NCBI RefSeq assembly: GCF_021869535.1
Contig: NW_026262690.1
Location: 88,643,995 to 88,707,994, forward strand
DNA: 64,000 nucleotides
Direction of reading: 5' to 3'
From: Mytilus californianus
Taxonomy: Eukaryota > Mollusca > Bivalvia > Mytilida > Mytilidae
Shown one piece after another: positions 1 through 12,029 of this stretch. The position numbers and the translations under genes were made by a program. The notes beneath the pieces were generated by a model. It made no database searches. It saw only the letters and a program-made list of their open reading frames with translations, and had not been told where the DNA came from. How positions within the stretch are numbered: the stretch's first letter is position 1; each line of letters begins with the position of its first letter.

Positions 1-495
1 GCCTGTAATAAATCGTTACATTGATATACTGGTATTTGTTAACATGAAAAACATAAATATTTGCTGCCTAGGGTTTATTGACTTTCATTCTATCACATAT
101 TCTTCTACTATATGCGGCTTTGAATCTATGATTCATTTTTCTATTGAGAAAACATAAGTGATAAAATTAAAAAATGTGGAAATACGGACCTTGAACAAAG
201 CGTAGCATTAATTTCTTTTCGTGGTTTGCTAATTGTTTGGAAGTCCTGGGTTGTTTAACTTAATCAACATTTATCAAAGGAATTTTAAGACTTCATAATT
301 ACCGAAGAGCTGTTACATGTATCTAAAAAAAATCTGTGTTTAATCTCTGAAAGGATTGCATCCAGCATCACCTCGGAACGTAAATGGTTGTTAGAGAGAC
401 TTAAATTGTCACTCTACTGGTTTAATTAGCGCTTTGGGTTCTAACCATTTCAAGACGTCCATAGGAGAGGGATTCTTTATCCTTTCTTAATGACA
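1..495. other. AT-rich flank, no recognised gene
   Basis: No reading frame or repeat that I recognise. It leads directly into a Penelope-like reverse transcriptase remnant and may be its decayed upstream part. Confidence 0.4.
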
Positions 496-497
496 AA

Positions 498-835
498 TAT
501 GTTCTTTTTACAGCAGACAAAGCCTCAGACAATATTGTTTTTATATTCAATAATGGGAATGTCTAACTAAAGAACAGCTAAACTAGGAATTCGACAATTA
601 CATCTACATCATTTACGAAAGAGGAGATTTTATAAAATCACAAATCCGTTCTTTCCATTGGAATTGCATAAATAAAATAACGATAACAATCTCCCTTTTT
701 TATACTTGGTACCTAAACTTCACAAATAAAGTATACGTAGCCGGGTTGTCAAGATATTCAACTAAACACATTTTTAAAGTTTCAACCACCATTCTCTCAA
801 CAGTAAATAAACTCATCATTGATACTAGGATTGAA
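498..835 (+). pseudogene. Penelope-like reverse transcriptase remnant (N-terminal part)
   Basis: Three reading frames in turn give pieces typical of Penelope-like reverse transcriptases: ADKASDNIVFIFNN at about 510-550, TSFTKEEIL near 610-635, and a decayed form of the LPxLYWxPKLHKxP...AGSSxxSTK block at about 690-770. The frame is broken by several stops and frameshifts, so it cannot make an enzyme. The family call rests on remembered motifs of Penelope-like elements. Further fragments of the same kind occur at 8.0, 10.8, 21.7, 22.5, 36.1 and 40.2 kb. Confidence 0.6.
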
Positions 836-850
836 AATTTGAACGTAAAA
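795..850 (+). repeat. Short copy of the dispersed TACGCCAGACG-type repeat
   Basis: Contains AAATAAACTCATCATTGATA followed by CTAGGATT, the same opening as the longer copies near 31.6 and 43.9 kb. Only the first ~55 bp are recognisable here. Confidence 0.5.
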
Positions 851-1144
851 TATTTGTTCGAAATATTAGTGTCAATCAGATGTGCATTTTAAAAATTCAA
901 GATCTGCTTCAGTAACAATCTTTACAATTTCACATTGGACATCTTTTTTATTCTACGCATTACACTACTATTCTCCATGCTCATTTGAAAGATCGACTCT
1001 TTCTTGTAATCGTGAGAGTTTATTCTTGTTCCAATGCTGCTGCATATCTTATCTTATATACGTTCCGAATATTCATTGGAGTCTTCTTATTATTGAGTTA
1101 GATGCCGGTGATTGTTTTCGTTATTTGATTATGAATAGTTGCTT

Positions 1145-1200
1145 ATTTCTCCGTCATGTGGTCTTTGGTGGATAGTTATCTCTTTTGCAATCATACCACA
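1145..1200 (+). repeat. Dispersed repeat with GGCAATCATACCACATCT-type core
   Basis: Reads TTTGGTGGATAGTTATCTC then GCAATCATACCACATCTCC. The same core occurs at 21.0, 26.4, 34.8, 37.2 and 60.8 kb in this window, and I recall it as abundant in Mytilus. It has no coding content. Confidence 0.65.
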
Positions 1201-1619
1201 TCTCCTTATTTGGATATAAGATAATTTGACGGAAAAACAGAAAAGTGATTTCAAAGAACGGAACTCATCCATTGTTTTCTTATGAAGAGGTTCAACAAAT
1301 GACAATGGCGTAAATCTCTATTCTGGAGTGAATACTGCAAGGTTATAATTTAGAATTTGATAAGTAAAATATAAAGGTTCAAACAAATCAAACGACTGTC
1401 AACACATTTAAAGCATTGAGCAACACGAACGCTACCATATCCAAATTTAAAACTTAGATTATAAAGAACGATAAGCAGAATCACTCATTCGTTTAGTGGC
1501 ACCAGTCATGTTACTCCTGTAACGGTAACCAATGGTGTCTGTTTGGGTTGCTCACCCTATTTTGTCAATATAAATGAACTATAAACAACTGTATTACAAG
1601 TGGGAAGTAAAGTTATATA

Positions 1620-1775
1620 TGAAAACCGGCTTTAACCACTCATTTTCTTTTGTTTACCATTCGTTTCGTTGGTTGATATAGTCGAGCGTTTGGCTTTGTT
1701 CAGTTTTATGGACCTCCCTCTTTTGAATTTACCTCGAATTTCGGCTTTTTTTTTGTTATTACTTTTTTTATGTTT
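1620..1775 (+). repeat. Degenerate copy of the AAACCRGSTTTAAYCCAC repeat
   Basis: Aligns with 3,428-3,625: both run from an AAACC...TTTAA(T/C)CCAC start through a GACCTCCC/GACTTTCC...TTTTGAATTT...TTCGG block to a T-rich end. Apparent short frames on either strand here are repeat sequence, not genes. Confidence 0.55.
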
Positions 1776-3427
1776 TATACTGATGTAAGTTAATTTTGAT
1801 GCTGTAAAATGCAAGTCATTGGTGCATCTTTTGATTTTAGTGGAAAAAATCATTTTATTTTGTTTCGATTTGTATTGATTTTATAACAATGAAGAAAAAT
1901 ATTTGTTTATGCTGAAAATTCTAAAAATACACTTTATAAGGGGAGATCACTCAGAAAAAAAAAAAAACATTTATAAAAAAAATAGACTGTTGACATATCT
2001 TTTTGTAGAAGGTTAACAAATACACTTTTACTCTCTCCTTTTTTATTCTGTTAATTTGGTGTATCCTTTTTCAAAGAGTGTTTACATATTTTATGTGAAA
2101 GTTCTATCATTTAACTTTCTCAATAGTCACTTAAAAGGAATTATAAGTATATAATCCTTACAAAATATGAGAATTTTGAAAAGCCTGTCAGTAAAGGCGT
2201 GTACTCTTACTGTGACGAACTTCATTGTGTGATTTTCATTTTTTATTAATCATTTGCTTATTAATCATAAATTAAGCTCACTGTCTTGTTTTCATGGATT
2301 ATAAATGTATGTATAAATTGCACCCTGATTGACATCCCACTCATTAATTTACGCTCCAGGTTAATCAGGCAGCACATGGTTTTTTTATAAAGGCTAAAGT
2401 GGTTAGGCAGAGCACACCTAGATTTTGATGTGAACAGACGTTTCGTCTGCTGCAGATCATCTATATTTAGCGATACCTCAGAAGTGTCAGTTCAGGACAT
2501 GGAGTTTTACAGGACTATATTTTGAATTTTCTCAGATAAGAACATTTATTTCTATCTTTGACGGTGTTATCATTTATTTGTCATTTAGGCATATCGAACA
2601 GACCTAGAGGTTATTAATCACGTGGTTGTCAATTTATGGTTTGAAATCGTGTTTTCGTTTGAATATGAATTTTATTTGAGGTTCAATTATTTGTTTCAAG
2701 GGTTTTTCCATGCAGTTTTTTGCTCTGTTTTGAAACGACAGCGTCTAAATTGTCAGACAACGTACGTCACATTAATTGACATAGTTCTTCGCAAATACCA
2801 GTTACGAAATTAATCATCGTATCATACAACGGCCAGTAATTATGTTATGTGGCAGAAAATTGATTTTGCGTATACGGAAGTTGTTGTTAATTTTGACGGA
2901 AGTTGGTGTTTGATTTACCGAAAGTTTGTGTTAATTGATCGGTCGTTCCGTTTATTTTGAGAAACCGGAAGATATTGGTGAAGTATAAATTGCCGGAGGT
3001 ATTATAGTGTAAATATTGTTTGTATTTGTGATCCGATATATATATATTTAAATGTTGGTCATTGAAATTTTGATGATAATATCAACCGGAAGCGTCATGT
3101 TAGTAGAAAGCTGTGAAATTAGTGCAATGTTAAATAAAGTGAATATATATATACATCTTATTGAAGCTGATAGTGTTATAATTTAAAGTCACTATTAGGT
3201 CAGTGAAAAGTTTAGTAAAGTGAAATTTAGATTATTTTGTTCTGAAAGTACCGAAACGTCCTTTATCTTGACCAAAATCAGAGTGTATGGTAGTAGCTGT
3301 GATGAGACATATTTTGCTGATTTGTTTTAATTTTTACTAACTAACTTTTTCGTTGTGTGTATTATGTTTGAATTTTGATTTTATTTGTTTGTAATCATTC
3401 TTTCATTTGCGACTGTCATACAAGTGA
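1776..3427. other. AT-rich stretch, no recognised gene
   Basis: Short frames only. The stretch at 2,860-3,150 is rich in CGGAAG-type steps (several 'accggaag' words), possibly an old degenerate repeat. Nothing with a protein motif was seen on either strand. Confidence 0.4.
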
Positions 3428-3650
3428 GAGGTTTAGCTAGCTATAAAACCAGGTTTAATCCACCATTTTCTACATAAAAAATGTCTGTACCAAGTCAGGA
3501 ATATGACAGTTGTTTTCCATTCGTTAGATGTGTTTGAGCTTTTGATTTTGCCGTTTTATAAAGGACTTTCCGTTTTGAATTTCCCTTGGAGTTCGGTATT
3601 TTTGTTATTTTACTTTTTGCATGTCCATTGTTGTGTGTTCATTTGCATGT
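3428..3650 (+). repeat. Dispersed ~200-bp repeat, better copy
   Basis: Begins AAAACCAGGTTTAATCCACC, passes through CAGTCAGGAATATGACAG-like sequence and ends in a T-rich tract. I recall very similar sequence as a common mussel interspersed repeat. A degenerate partner lies at 1.62 kb. Confidence 0.6.
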
Positions 3651-4198
3651 TGTAATTGTGTTTAGTTTTGTTTGAGTTTGTTCAGTTTAGATTTAGAAAA
3701 ATATTTTTGTTACTTTTTGTTTCTATGAATGTTTGCCAACTGACAATCCGATTACCCTACGTCTTTAGGTGTACCTGCATTGATTTTCCCCTATTAGTTT
3801 TTGTTAAATTTGCACTTTTCAAAAAATTGTGCAGAATTCATCTTTGTTTCAAATAAAGAAATACTTGGCATAAGTAAGGTTTTATCCTGTCCAGTACTAT
3901 GGACAAAATTTCACATAACATTTCATTGCATATAAGAAAATAACCATCACTGGAAGTTAACCAATCAAATTTTCACCCCTTTTTTCCTGTGTGCAAGCTT
4001 TAGTAACCATGTAACCTCAAGTTTCCAAAATATTCTATAGAAACACCAAATAAAAAAATAACGTTGCTTTGAAACACCAAATATATATGTTTATGACTCA
4101 GAAACTTTTTACTGCAAGGATTAATTTCCTACAACTGTCAAATACAAGGGATTTTTTTTCCGACCCTTTTTCGTATGCAATCGGATGTGACGTACTAT

Positions 4199-5328
4199 GA
4201 TTTGGTGGTATTACACTTTTACACTTACATCGATGTCTATTGCTTTTATGTTAATTAGGTTTTTGGGTATTTGTACCGATAAATTCAGTTAAGCCATTTG
4301 CAACTTATTTTTATAGTTTGCTCTTATGTTGTGCTGTGACACTACTATTCCATGTTAGGGGAGAGTTGAGCCATCAAAAACGTGTTGTTGTTCATGTTAT
4401 GTCCTTTCATACTTGACTGATGGGGGGGGGAGGGTCTCATCACGATTCACGAGTTGATTTTTTTGTCAATCTCGATTCCCAGAAAATAAATTTCCATGAT
4501 CACGGATCACGAAAATATAAAAAAAAATAAATCTGTAGAAAAACGGATCACGATAGCGAAAATGCACCGATCACGAAGAACGAAAATAACCAATCAGGCC
4601 CCTCATAACTAAATTGAAGTTGATGAACTTTTCAATGCATATTAATTAAAAGATATGTGCAAACTGGCAAATACATATAATGCTGTTTTCATGAATATCA
4701 GCGTGCACAAAGTCAATTTATTATATGACGACGAGGGTGGTTTTTAACGACCTTGACTACCCATGAGGGTCTTGCACGGTCGGTCCTGGCTTGCGCCTTT
4801 TTTGGGCATTAAATAATTTATTTTTACCTTAAAGTAATTTATATAATTTGGAGTGACAAAAATGAAGTAACTAACATGAGTAAAAAGTAAAATGAGCACA
4901 AATTTGAAAGATAAAATAAATAAATAAATAAATTGATGAATAAAAATAATAGAAATAGAACTTAAACAAATAAAAGAATATAAAATGAACTTTTTTATAA
5001 AGAACAAAAGAAAATTAGAATAAAAAAAAATAAAAATAGGAGCCATAAAATGCCGGAACAGGAGAAAAGCTAGGCCAAGCAAACGGCAGTGATCGGCAGC
5101 AAAGTTGTCCTGGTACAACAGCAGCCAAGTAAAGAGCGGAGAAATTTGATATGCACAATTGTGTATGTGAATTTAGTTGCCAAATAATTTGTATAAACCG
5201 AAATAGGCCTAAATATTTGTATGTGAATTTAGGAAAAATAGTTAGTATAAGGTTTTGTATGTACATAAAAAATAATAAGTAAATAAAAGAAAAGAAAAGA
5301 AAAGAAAACCAAAGGGTGTATGTATAAT
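4199..5328 (+). repeat. 1.13-kb direct tandem duplication, unit 1
   Basis: Runs from TGATTTGGTGGTATTACAC to GGGTGTATGTATAATG and is followed head-to-tail by a nearly identical second unit. Contents in order: a poly-G run, a block rich in ATCACGA words (4,435-4,600), a GACCTTGACTACCCATGAGG segment, an AAAT microsatellite (4,918-4,934), and an AAAAG microsatellite at the end. The two long minus-strand frames inside are duplicated along with it. They are low-complexity translations, not genes. It sits in the WSC-gene region, downstream of the WSC exon on the minus strand. Confidence 0.9.
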
Positions 5329-6473
5329 GATTTGGTGGTATTACACTTTTACACTTACATCGATGTCTATTGCTTTTATGTTAATTAGGTTTTTGGGTAT
5401 TTGTACCGATAAATTCAGTTAAGCCATTTGCAACTTATTTTTATAGTTTGCTCTTATGTTGTGCTGTGACACTACTATTCCATGTTAGGGGAGAGTTGAG
5501 CCATCAAAAACGTGTTGTTGTTCATGTTATGTCCTTTCATACTTGACTGATGGGGGGGGGGGGGTCTCATCACGATTCACGAGTTGATTTTTTTGTCAAT
5601 CTCGATTCCCAGAAAATAAATTTCCATGATCACGGATCACGAAAATATAAAAAAAAATAAATCTGTAGAAAAACGGATCACGATAGCGAAAATGCACCGA
5701 TCACGAAGAACGAAAATAACCAATCAGGCCCCTCATAACTAAATGGAAGTTGATGAACTTTTCAATGCATATTAATTAAAAGATATGTGCAAACTGGCAA
5801 ATACATATAATGCTGTTTTCATGAATATCAGCGTGCACAAAGTCAATTTATTATATGACGACGAGGGTGGTTTTTAACGACCTTGACTACCCATGAGGGT
5901 CTTGCACGGTCGGTCCTGGCTTGCGCCTTTTTGGGCATTAAATAATTTATTTTTACCTTAAGGTAATTTATATAATTTGGAGTGACAAAAATGAAGTAAC
6001 TAACATGAGTAAAAAGTAAAATGAGCACAAATTTGAAAGATAAAATAAATAAATAAATAAATTGATGAATAAAAATAATAGAAATAGAACTTAAACAAAT
6101 AAAAGAATATAAAATGAACTTTTTTATAAAGAACAAAAGAAAATTAGAATAAAAAAAAAAAAAAATTGAAGCCATAAAATGCCGGAACAGGAGAAAAGCT
6201 AGGCCAAGCAAACGGCAGTGATCGGCAGCAAAGTTGTCCTGGTACAACAGCAGCCAAGTAAAGAGCGGAGAAATTTGATATGCACAATTGTGTATGTGAA
6301 TTTAGTTGCCAAATAATTTGTATAAACCGAAATAGGCCTAAATATTTGTATGTGAATTTAGGAAAAATAGTTAGTATAAGGTTTTGTATGTACATAAAAA
6401 AGAATAAGTAAATAAAAGAAAAGAAAAGAAAAAGAAAAGAAAAGAAAAGAAAACCAAAGGGTGTATGTATAAT
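5329..6473 (+). repeat. 1.13-kb direct tandem duplication, unit 2
   Basis: Near-identical to unit 1, offset by 1,130 bp at its start. Differences seen are a longer poly-G, single substitutions (for example TTGAAG to TGGAAG near 5,744), a longer A run near 6,150, and an expanded AAAAG array at 6,416-6,453. So few changes suggest a recent event or ongoing conversion. Confidence 0.9.
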
Positions 6474-6579
6474 TTTGACTGCTTTGTGCTAGCCTACTGT
6501 TATTGCAGGACTTTAAAGTGCTAGTACACCGGAACGCTTTCCGCAGGAAGAAAAACGCCCCATTAATAATTACATGTAC

Positions 6580-6722
6580 CTGAGTTCCCATGAAAGTAGC
6601 GTCATTCAGAAATGAGCAGCAATGTGATACACATATATCATTGGTCATAGTGTTGCGATCAAGTTGTCCGTATGGTAGCGTTCTTTCTGGTCCGTCTTGA
6701 TAACATCCAATGTACTCTTTTC
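6580..6722 (-). CDS. WSC-domain exon of a probable secreted protein (partial gene)
   Basis: A 143-bp exon read on the minus strand, bounded by an acceptor (TTTTCCCCAG) and a donor (CAG|GTACATG). It encodes KEYIGCYQDGPERTLPYGQ... through ...MTNDICVSHCCSFLNDATF, 47 full codons. YIGCYQD, RTLPYG, the MT...C...C spacing and the closing FMGTQ match the first half of a WSC domain, a cysteine-rich putative carbohydrate-binding module. The exon takes two bases from the previous exon's split codon and ends in phase 0. The first exons at 9,608-9,683 and 13,632-13,707 both end with one base over, so either can join it. The second half of the domain (expected to carry a CFCG motif) was not found to the left. 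It is probably beyond the window start, or the gene is broken. Confidence 0.75.
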
Positions 6723-6739
6723 CTGGGGAAAAAAAATAG

Positions 6740-8035
6740 TTTGTTATTTTTCAAAAAAAATAAGAAATGTGATATCTACCAAATTGTTCTTTGTTCGTGT
6801 TGATTGATATGGGGGACGGGAGTTATATGTAAACATACACTCACAGACTATAACAAATTAATCCGCAATACGTGTTTTCACTACCCCAGGCATGTAATTT
6901 ATAGTTAAGTAATTGTTATTGATGTTATATAAATGGTTCGCTATTTCTTTCATAGTAAATAAGTGTATTTTGTTGCCTTGATACACTTTCAGGTCTTCAA
7001 ACATAGACACAAATTTCTCTTTAAAAAAGTACATATCTTATGGCACAAAGTCTAAAGAAATACAAATGATAATTTCTACTGTAAATTCAAACATATTATG
7101 TGTAGATACTTAATAAATGTTCATAAAGGAACAGTATTGGTTCAGAATATTCATGATAACTTAAAAGTTATTTTACTATTTTAAACTTCCATATATACTT
7201 TTCGACAAAAACTCCAGAAAATTATGAATCGCACATTAATAAATTTATAAAATAAATAAATGTATCCATAAGGATAATAAACTAAATTTTTGTAAATCAT
7301 AATTTTTCCTTAATCATTACACTAAACGTAATACAAAAATTAGGGAAACAACACTGAGCACTGTATAAAAATCGAGATACGAAATAAATAATTAAGCAAT
7401 CCTTATGAAACCAGAGAGGTAGGATTTTCTTCCTGGTTTTTCTTATCATAACTGCTTATTAGGATCACCATAACATACTTCAATTTTCGAGCTTAAAGGG
7501 GACACCCCCTTCTTTAAAGCATCGCTACCATTGATAAGGAAATACACTTTTATTAACCAAATCAACTATTACAACATACGGGAAATTATTTTCGATACGT
7601 AAAGTTATATTATAACCAAAATTGAATGATCAATTATATCTTATAAAGCATGGTATGGTGTGGTATTCCTTAAATGTCCTCAATACATCTGGCCAGACCA
7701 TACAAAATAGAAAAAAAAATTAGTTTTAATCTTGGTGCCAAGTACTAGTAATCGACAACTTATAGTTGGACTTAAATTTGATATACACTATTTTAATTTC
7801 ATTTTTAGTTTCACGTGAAATATTGAATTTTGTGTTATTTGGTCAACAAAAATACAGAAAAATCGGATGACTGCTTCGAAAATATACCTCTTTGTCTCAT
7901 TTTGATATTTCTATCACACAATTATTCTGACATGTTGCTTCTTCAGGGACTTTAGTTAATCGATGTTCAAATCTCATAAATCGATTAGGAAGAGACAAAT
8001 CAAGGTAACAAACAAAAAATGTAAATTCCGTTTGT
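6740..8035. other. Probable intron sequence, no other feature recognised
   Basis: AT-rich sequence between the WSC exon and a Penelope-like fragment. It would be intronic if the first exon at 9.6 kb joins the WSC exon at 6.6 kb. No coding motif was seen on either strand. Confidence 0.4.
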
Positions 8036-8040
8036 AATAG

Positions 8041-8600
8041 ATTTTAGTTTGAAGTCGTCCAGGAGAAGATCAAGATATGAAGCAGACCTTCTACTTTCAA
8101 TAGTATCCTTAATCTGAAGTTCACTAGAATATATGAGATGTAAGCACACATTAAAATGCGGGTTATTGAGTGACAGAACATCATCAAGATATCTGATAAA
8201 GAAATTAAAGATCTTTGCAAGATTCCTTTTCTTTTTGGCTTTGAGAAGGTTCTCACTGCAATCTAATTTATTTGACTATAAAAAAAACAATTCAACTAGT
8301 AGTTTTGCACAATTATTACCAATTGTAATACAGAAATATCAATGACCAGCATTTTGATCATATCATCTTTGGTGTATTTGTATTTAGAATCAGTCTAGTT
8401 CTTCAAAGAAGTAAAATTTTTATCTACATGTCTCATTTATGTAGAAGAAACTCTGATTAACGGGATGATGTAATAAATCTTCAATTGAGCTCCTGGAATT
8501 ATAGTGTAAAGCGTAGAAAAATCAAAGGTTTTGATATTACTGTAAAATTGTAAGGATGGCAGTTTTTGGAGTAGATCTTTAGACTTTTTAAGAATTCACA
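8041..8600 (-). pseudogene. Penelope-like reverse transcriptase remnant with catalytic region
   Basis: On the minus strand, from 8,600 downward, broken frames give KTFDFSTLYT (the motif-A region), then YTKDDMIKML, then IGNNCAKLLVELFFYS (the NCAPLL...LFLYS block), then RYLDDVLSLNNPHFN with the YxDD catalytic pair, and finally SASYLDL. The order is that of a Penelope-like reverse transcriptase palm domain. Frameshifts and stops interrupt it at least three times, so it is dead. It lies inside the presumed intron of the WSC gene in the same orientation. Confidence 0.75.
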
Positions 8601-9000
8601 TCTGATTAAATATATCTTAGTATTTTATGAGCGAATTTATTTGTATATAACATTTATATATCTATTTTATCATATATCGTTTACTTGTTTCCAGTATACA
8701 TGTTTAAATCAAAAGGAAAAGATGTTTGATTTGCTAATTGACATCTTATCAATGATTAACATGTTGAATTTTTTCAAAACTTAGTTTTCGTTTTGGATTA
8801 GTTTATATCTGTTTCCCCTTTACTCCTTTTTCCTATAGGGACTTAATATAAATTCTTCTAATTATGATTGTGTAAGTAAGAACACATTGACAAAAGGAAA
8901 AAGAGCTGAGGAAATATAATTTATCTTGAAAATGTCTATAATAAATGTTAAAATCACAAAATGAAATGAGGTGTTAAATAAGTCAGAGTAACATTTTCGG
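8601..9000. other. AT-rich, no feature recognised
   Basis: Nothing with coding or repeat signature that I can name. Confidence 0.35.
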
Positions 9001-9004
9001 TTCC

Positions 9005-9080
9005 AATTTACTGCACCAGATGCGCATTTCGACAATAAATGTCTCTTCAGTGCACGCTCGAAGCCAAAATATCTTTAAAA
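9005..9080 (+). repeat. Dispersed repeat, CACCAGATGCGCATTTC type
   Basis: Contains CTGCACCAGATGCGCATTTC, then a CTCTTCAGTG...GCTCGAAGCC block. The reverse-complement family members are at 29.57-29.66 and 41.39-41.46 kb. I recall it as a frequent mussel repeat. Confidence 0.65.
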
Positions 9081-9289
9081 AACCAACTTCTACAAACGTT
9101 GAATAGTTGAATAATTCCAAAAAGGACCTAAAGTATAGTCAAATCCGGACAAGGAATGAAAGCTTTCCATGAAGGAGATATATTCCTTTAAAATCATTTC
9201 CAAACTTTTATAACAGCAAATTACAATCAAACAATATCCGTATACATGCCAGTGCAGCAGTAATGGTTACCGGGCTTGTGATACCCTCA

Positions 9290-9460
9290 AAAGAGAATCG
9301 CTAGCACGAATTTCAAATAAACTCAGCATAGATAACAGGCTTAAAATTGTGTACGCCAGAGGAGCTTTTCGTCTACAAAATACTGGTTTTGTCTAATACA
9401 GCTAAGGTAATCTATATCTGGGGTATAAGATACTTTTAAAGTATTTCGAAAAAAATCAAA
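9290..9460 (+). repeat. Degenerate copy of the TACGCCAGACG-type repeat
   Basis: AATAAACTCAGCATAGATAA, then TGTACGCCAGAGGAGC, then TACAGCTAAGGTAATCTAT near 9,399. This is the same order as in the fuller copies at 31.6 and 43.9 kb. Confidence 0.6.
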
Positions 9461-9607
9461 GTTTTGTAAACACTTAATTAAAATTTTTAACCAAGTCAAT
9501 GATAATTCATGTCAACACAATAGTGCTGACTACTCGGCGGGTGACACCAATAGAGGCATATAAGCAAATTCACAGAGGGTAAAATCAGTAATGATGAAAC
9601 AACATAC

Positions 9608-9683
9608 CAATGCCATACACTAAAATACTGTCTTTTTGGTGAAGAGAATATATCAATAATATATATTTCTGTCGGTCAAACAT
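9608..9683 (-). CDS. First coding exon (signal-peptide-like) of the WSC protein gene
   Basis: Starts at ATG 9,683 and encodes MFDRQKYILLIYSLHQKDSI then LVYGI plus one base, ending at a donor (ATTG|GTATGTTG). That base plus GA of the exon at 6,722 makes Gly, giving ...LVYGIG-KEYIGC.... The hydrophobic run YILLIYSL suits a short signal peptide leading into an extracellular WSC domain, though the n-region is polar and the core is short. A TATATAAA motif on the minus strand lies ~115 bp upstream (see separate entry). The exon at 13.7 kb is homologous, of equal length (76 bp) and in the same phase. Confidence 0.6.
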
Positions 9684-9796
9684 TTCTGTCTAACACAGAA
9701 ATCGCAAAACATAAATGCCTTTTCCTCGTATTAATTTTTGGTTTTATTGTTTTGTTCTTTCATACAAGTATCGCATATTCGAATTTTTGCTCGGTT

Positions 9797-9806
9797 TATA
9801 TACTCA
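9797..9806 (-). promoter_or_regulatory. Possible TATA box of the WSC gene first exon
   Basis: Minus-strand GTATATAAAC, about 115 bp upstream of the ATG at 9,683. Position and sequence fit a TATA element, but AT-rich DNA makes chance matches likely. Sequence upstream of the two first exons is alignable (TATGACA...TATAAA...CGGTTAA words), which suggests a shared promoter region. Confidence 0.35.
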
Positions 9807-9909
9807 TGAAAATATCTAATCGCAATGTATGACACTTAGTTGTTGGTTTTAGAAATACTTATAAAGAAAAGTATTTGTAAGTCGGTTAACATCTAGTTGC
9901 AAATTAATC

Positions 9910-10820
9910 AAACATTAACTTTTTCTCTCTTTTTAAACATAACTGTTCAAAATTGGTAATTCAAATGCTCATTGAGATAGGGAAAACAATGTATTCCATT
10001 GTAAATATTCGAATAAAGGCAACAATAGTATACCGCTGTTCAAATACAATACGGAGCAATCCAACCAATACGAAGCCTATTTTTTTTATTCTTCGTATAT
10101 AAAGAACCAAGCATGGTTCTATACATCACATTATATTCAACTGTAAAAATTAGCATTCTGAAAACTTGTTAATTAACACCATGTTTGACAGAATTATATA
10201 TTTGGATACATTTCTTATTTCTCTATTTAGACATTGATCTCGTTCATTTATCAATGCATTGGTTTATAACCAGAACGTATTAAAATACTAGTCACAATTG
10301 TAACTATTTATAAAACCATGATTAATGCACACAATTGTTGAAACATTTAAGCTTCATATTTAAAATTAGATTCAGGTAGAAAGAATAAGTCCATCTTTGA
10401 TTTGTCAAAAAGAAATCATTACAATTGTGACTAAATGCTTGAAAGATAATATATTCCAATATTTTATTCTGTTTTAGCTAAAAGGGCACATGCAGAAATA
10501 TGTATCTTTTTAAAGTCGGGACAAACTATACTTAAGAAAAAAAAGCTCGCTGACATTGATAACATCAAGCTTCTAGATTTGTTTTATTGAATACTGTTTT
10601 GGTACGTTTTGAGGACATGTATTTCAAGAGACAATCATCAGTCCTGCATGTCCTTCTGCTTTATTCCAATTAGGCAGACCTCATATAGAAGCTTCTTAAG
10701 AAAAATGTAAATATTCTGGCATCATCTAATAACTTCCTTTTCCGCTAAATATGATGTCCTTTGACTGCATATTTCAAAGTCTGGAGACGTTGTGGACTGC
10801 ATATATATGAATGAACTTGA
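9910..10820. other. AT-rich, no gene recognised
   Basis: Would be the 5' flank of the 9.6-kb first exon, or intron if the 13.7-kb first exon is used. No motif was seen. Confidence 0.35.
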
Positions 10821-10825
10821 AAAAA

Positions 10826-11345
10826 TGATACCACAAATTCAGTTAATTCTGTCTCTAATCCTGGCTTACATCTTGAAACTGTCAAGAAGGGTCAGTTGAG
10901 AACTAAACTCTACGACAACAGAGATGATTTCAATTTCCGAAATGTGAAGATTGTATTTCCGTGTAGCAACATTCTATCAGCGCTTGCATATGGAATATAT
11001 ATCTCCAAGTTGATATGATATTGAAGGGCTGGTATTTCCTCTCATGAATTCCTTAGTAGAGGATTACTGCTTAAGCCTGCTTACGTGCAAGCTATTGCGC
11101 TGAGAGTTTAAAATTGTAAAGTTGAAGTCATTCCTTCGTACGTTTTACGGATATCAGCATGATTTGATTGAACATCATGGGATTTTTGTGTCACAGATCT
11201 AGATGATTACCGGTCCATATGATTCATTTGTTGTTACCACCATCATATCATCTTTTCCTTGATTGTGACATTACGGAATGAGACTAATCATTGGACACGA
11301 CGGAATGGGTCTCACATTGTTTATTGCCCCATTTGGTATATTATT
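10826..11345 (+). pseudogene. Penelope-like reverse transcriptase remnant (C-terminal part)
   Basis: Broken frames give LHLETVKKGQLRTKLYDNRD, DFNFRNVKIVFPCSNILSAL and related pieces. These align with the better-kept copy at 40.2-40.65 kb (LEINNEGRLKTKLYDKRDD...FPFLCSNIPAAPAY). The downstream segment near 11,270-11,310 corresponds to the sequence that follows the coding part in the other copies. It is not functional. Confidence 0.65.
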
Positions 11346-11349
11346 CGTT

Positions 11350-12000
11350 TTGGTATAAAAATGATACCATCGGGTTTAATATTAAGTACCTAAAATAAAA
11401 AAAAAATAACATCTCTATCGATTCCTGATCAAATAAGAAAAAATGATTTCGAATATTCCTGCCAAAACTTTACAGCATTACAACCTTACAAAAGAAAAGA
11501 TTTTTTTTTTAATATCCTGCGTACTATTTACTGATTCATACGATGTAACATAAGATTTCGATGTTCTGTTTGCAGTCTTTACTTTGTTTTTTATCCTTCT
11601 ATGCAAATTGAGAGACATGTTGAAAATAAGATGGCATATGAATTGGTCTTTTTATCTTTAACTAGCAACTATGATTTATTTAAGTACTTTTTTTTTGTTA
11701 AAACGGGTGCTATATGGTGAAAAGAAATCAGTAGTGACATGACTTAAAATTAACATTCGTTAACTTAACAGCGTACAAATCGGTAAAAATCAAATCAGGA
11801 AATTTCGACAAGCGCACCATAATGTTCCAAAAGGAAGATAAATTTAGCCTAAGAAATTAACAAAACTGAGTCCATTACAAACGGAATAAAGTCAATGAAT
11901 GTAACAAAAATTATTCACTAACGTCTTCCAATAGTAGTAATAGTAACAAATACTGTATTAGTTGACTAATTTCTTTCAGATAATACAATTCCCTTTTAAC
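11350..12000. other. AT-rich, no gene recognised
   Basis: Poly-A and poly-T runs. The words near 11,705-11,745 (GCTATATGGTGAA...ATGACTTAAA) resemble 18,605-18,660 and may be a decayed common repeat. Confidence 0.35.
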
Positions 12001-12029
12001 CTAGTGGATTTTTTGTGTTTTGTTTTTTT

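Noticed and set aside
4744-6648. Minus-strand open frames of ~83-134 residues in and after the tandem duplication, some seemingly conserved
   Set aside because: Conservation is only the 1.13-kb DNA duplication. The translations are low-complexity (Phe/Ile/Leu/Tyr from A/T-rich DNA) with no motif. The frame at 6,358-6,648 is partly real only because it overlaps the WSC exon; its tail is intronic.
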